Of a DNA stretch of 55,899 nucleotides, positions 54,080 to 55,899 are shown piece by piece. A program made the position numbers and the translations under genes. The stretch's first letter is position 1; each line of letters starts with the position of its first letter. Origin of the DNA: an uncultured Bacteroidales bacterium (GTDB taxonomy: Bacteria; Bacteroidota; Bacteroidia; Bacteroidales; F082); contig ONJF01000008.1 of the NCBI GenBank assembly GCA_900318085.1, positions 1 to 55,899 of the forward strand, in the 5' to 3' direction. Below the pieces are notes generated by a model. That model was given only the letters and a program-made list of their open reading frames with translations. It did not search any database and had not been told where the DNA came from.

Positions 54080-55899
54080 ATGAAGAAATCATATCTGAAA
54101 TTAGCCTTGAGCGTTGTGTTCGCTCTTGTACTGGGCTTAAGCTCCTGCACCAAGGAAAAAGCTACAGGCCGAATTCAAGGCATCGTCACCAACATGAACA
54201 CTACCGAACCCATCCAAGGCGTGAACATCTCGCTCAGTCCCACAGGCGCCTCCGCAGTGACGGGCAGTGATGGTCGCTACGAGTTCAACAACCTTGAAGC
54301 AGGCAACTACACCGTGCAAGGCGTGAAAGCTGGCTTCGAGAGCAACACCAAGAACATCAGCATTACGGCTGGCAACGTCTCCTCAGGCGACATGCAGCTG
54401 CGCCCCGCCGCCACGGGCTTCCGCCTCAACGTGGAATACCTCGACTTCGGCACCAACTTCTCTCAACTGCAGTTCAAGATCATCAACGCCAGCGCGAACA
54501 CGCCGATGAGTTGGGAAATCATGGAAAGCCTCAACTGGCTTGCCGTCACGCCCAACACAGGCAACCTGCAAGGCGGCCAAGAGACCACCATCACAGTGAA
54601 CATCGACCGTTCGCTCATCACCCAAAGCACCACGGCCAACATCACCGTGCGTAGCGCCGACCAAAGCATCGTGCTGCCCATCAACGTGAGTGTTTCCGGA
54701 AGCTACGGCCCGCAACTTGCGCTCAGCGAAGCCACACTCGACTTTGGCACGTCGGCTTCTACTCTCATGTTCTATGTGATGAATACAGGACCTTCGGGCA
54801 CTTCGCTCAACTGGGTCTGCTCCAACATCACAGTTGACTGGCTGACGCTCAGTCTTATGTCGGGTGTGACGGCTGGCGGCAGCAGCACGCAAGTGACTGC
54901 CACCATCGACCGCACGAAGATTAGTGGCATGGTCACTACTTCCGTCACCTTCAGCGGTGCAGGGACCTCTACAACTTTGGTCGTCAGTGCTGCAGAAAGT
55001 GGCAGCGGTAGCCCCATCCTGCAACTCAGCGATGGCTCACTCAACTTCGGCACCGAACTCACCACGCTCACCTTCCAAGTGAAGAACGTGGGTACGCAAG
55101 GCACCGTGCTCAACTGGAACATCCCTTCCCCGACGGAGGATTGGCTGACCGTGGCGCCCCTTTCGGGCAACACCAACGCAGGCAGCGGCACCACCGTCAC
55201 CGTGGCCGTTGACCGTACCAAGTTCAACGGCTCTGTTTCGGCCAACATCAACGTGAACAGTAGCAACGCCAACAATTCCTCAATTTCCGTCTCAGCCGAA
55301 GCCTCTGGCAGCGGTGGAAGCGTTGTGGTGCCTGAAGGCCTGTTGGCCTACTACACCTTTGACGACGGCACGGCTAACGATTGGCATGGCAATGTCAACG
55401 CCATCAACATGGGTTGCGAAACCTCGACCGACACGCCAACGGGCGAAGGCTATTCCATGGAGTTTAACGGGACATCCTCTTCGCTCTCCGTTCCCAGCAT
55501 TTTGCCCACGGGCAACGCAGAATGGGCGATCAACGTATGGATTAAGACTGGTTCCAACAATAGTTGCTTTATTGCGAGTGAAAATAGATATATGGGTGTT
55601 AAAAACTCAAAGATCTTGTGTGGAGGTGATGGCGCTGGAGGTAGCACTTATACAACAACAGCAACAATAAGCCAATATTTGGATTTCCAATGGCATATGG
55701 TTACCCTGTCCTACAACAAGTCGAAAGTCTATGTTTACATGGATGGCATGCTCGTTGAAATTTTCGGAAGTTCTTATTGTTATTGGAATAAACCAACCAT
55801 CAACATTGGGGCTCATTATTCCCAAGGGATCTACTATTCCGGCAAGATGGACAACTTCCGCAGTTACAATCGTGCTTTGACGGCATCTGAAATACAAAC
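54080..55899 (+). CDS. Large lipoprotein: carboxypeptidase-like, three BACON-like and LamG-like domains (partial)
   Basis: The frame is open from ATG at 54080 to the window end (606 residues, C-terminus missing). Lipobox LGLSSC (C23) is followed by a CarboxypepD_reg-like domain, then three BACON-like units with DFGT starts (about residues 120-215, 215-310 and 315-410). A LamG/concanavalin-like domain then opens at LLAYYTFDDGTANDWHGN and has SYNKSKVYVYMDGMLVEIF and GKMDNFRSYNRALTASEI. LamG domains bind glycans or proteins. The first 200 residues closely match the preceding gene, so the two arose by tandem duplication. Confidence 0.85.
   Translation, partial: MKKSYLKLALSVVFALVLGLSSCTKEKATGRIQGIVTNMNTTEPIQGVNISLSPTGASAVTGSDGRYEFNNLEAGNYTVQGVKAGFESNTKNISITAGNVSSGDMQLRPAATGFRLNVEYLDFGTNFSQLQFKIINASANTPMSWEIMESLNWLAVTPNTGNLQGGQETTITVNIDRSLITQSTTANITVRSADQSIVLPINVSVSGSYGPQLALSEATLDFGTSASTLMFYVMNTGPSGTSLNWVCSNITVDWLTLSLMSGVTAGGSSTQVTATIDRTKISGMVTTSVTFSGAGTSTTLVVSAAESGSGSPILQLSDGSLNFGTELTTLTFQVKNVGTQGTVLNWNIPSPTEDWLTVAPLSGNTNAGSGTTVTVAVDRTKFNGSVSANINVNSSNANNSSISVSAEASGSGGSVVVPEGLLAYYTFDDGTANDWHGNVNAINMGCETSTDTPTGEGYSMEFNGTSSSLSVPSILPTGNAEWAINVWIKTGSNNSCFIASENRYMGVKNSKILCGGDGAGGSTYTTTATISQYLDFQWHMVTLSYNKSKVYVYMDGMLVEIFGSSYCYWNKPTINIGAHYSQGIYYSGKMDNFRSYNRALTASEIQ

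Overview
This is a chromosomal window from a member of the Bacteroidota, most likely Bacteroidales (inference). The reasons are the type IX secretion sorting domain on a large secreted protein, the short RpoD-type sigma factor without an N-terminal 1.1 region, TonB-type outer-membrane proteins, many lipoproteins, the lack of obvious Shine-Dalgarno sites, and above all the Bacteroidota-type -7 promoter element TAnnTTTG. I find that element as an exact match upstream of about half of the genes, on both strands.

Layout. 1-5.9 kb: an HD-domain ppGpp-hydrolase-like protein, a NamZ-type exo-muramidase and a LolC/E-type permease fired from back-to-back promoters, endonuclease III and small proteins of unknown function. 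5.9-12.4 kb: a large TPR periplasmic protein, a LolD-type ATPase (possibly the partner of the permease at 1.9 kb), tRNA-Arg(TCT) and tRNA-Tyr(GTA) flanking an RRM protein, a PatB/MalY-type aminotransferase and enolase. 12.5-25.7 kb: DNA ligase, a small membrane protein, a beta-barrel protein, a PsuK-like sugar kinase, RecR, a MORN-type protein, phosphomannomutase/phosphoglucomutase, MltG, a GNAT acetyltransferase, HtrA, RpoD and Fe/Mn superoxide dismutase. This is housekeeping DNA. 25.7-34.0 kb: surface and envelope genes: a T9SS-exported protein with six tandem repeats, a lipoprotein metallophosphatase, a TonB-type receptor, a membrane-anchored HTH protein and an exported protein made of six 20-residue repeats.

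34.1-41.2 kb: prolyl oligopeptidase, then an accessory restriction-modification island (about 36.5-39.2 kb), then ParE. The island is the most unusual part. It has a 5' remnant of a Dam-type methylase that has lost its middle but still overlaps the next gene by ATGA. Next come a winged-helix/PD-(D/E)XK-like endonuclease and a beta-class DNA methylase. Between endonuclease and methylase lies a 210-bp structured element whose two hairpins have perfectly complementary 9-nt loops. After the methylase there is an array of seven different short hairpins sharing one architecture.

41.3-55.9 kb: a flippase-like protein; a rightward operon of a CapA-type protein, a beta-propeller lipoprotein and an esterase-LysM fusion; a leftward galactose operon (galK, a stand-alone SecD-P1-like protein, a nucleotidyltransferase, galM, a FucP-type transporter) that lacks galT; a membrane-bound AraC-type regulator; and two tandem paralogous lipoproteins, the second running off the end.

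Intergenic space is rich in short palindromic repeats, including two diverged copies of one about 85-bp element in equivalent positions. All functional names come from reading motifs; no database search was possible.
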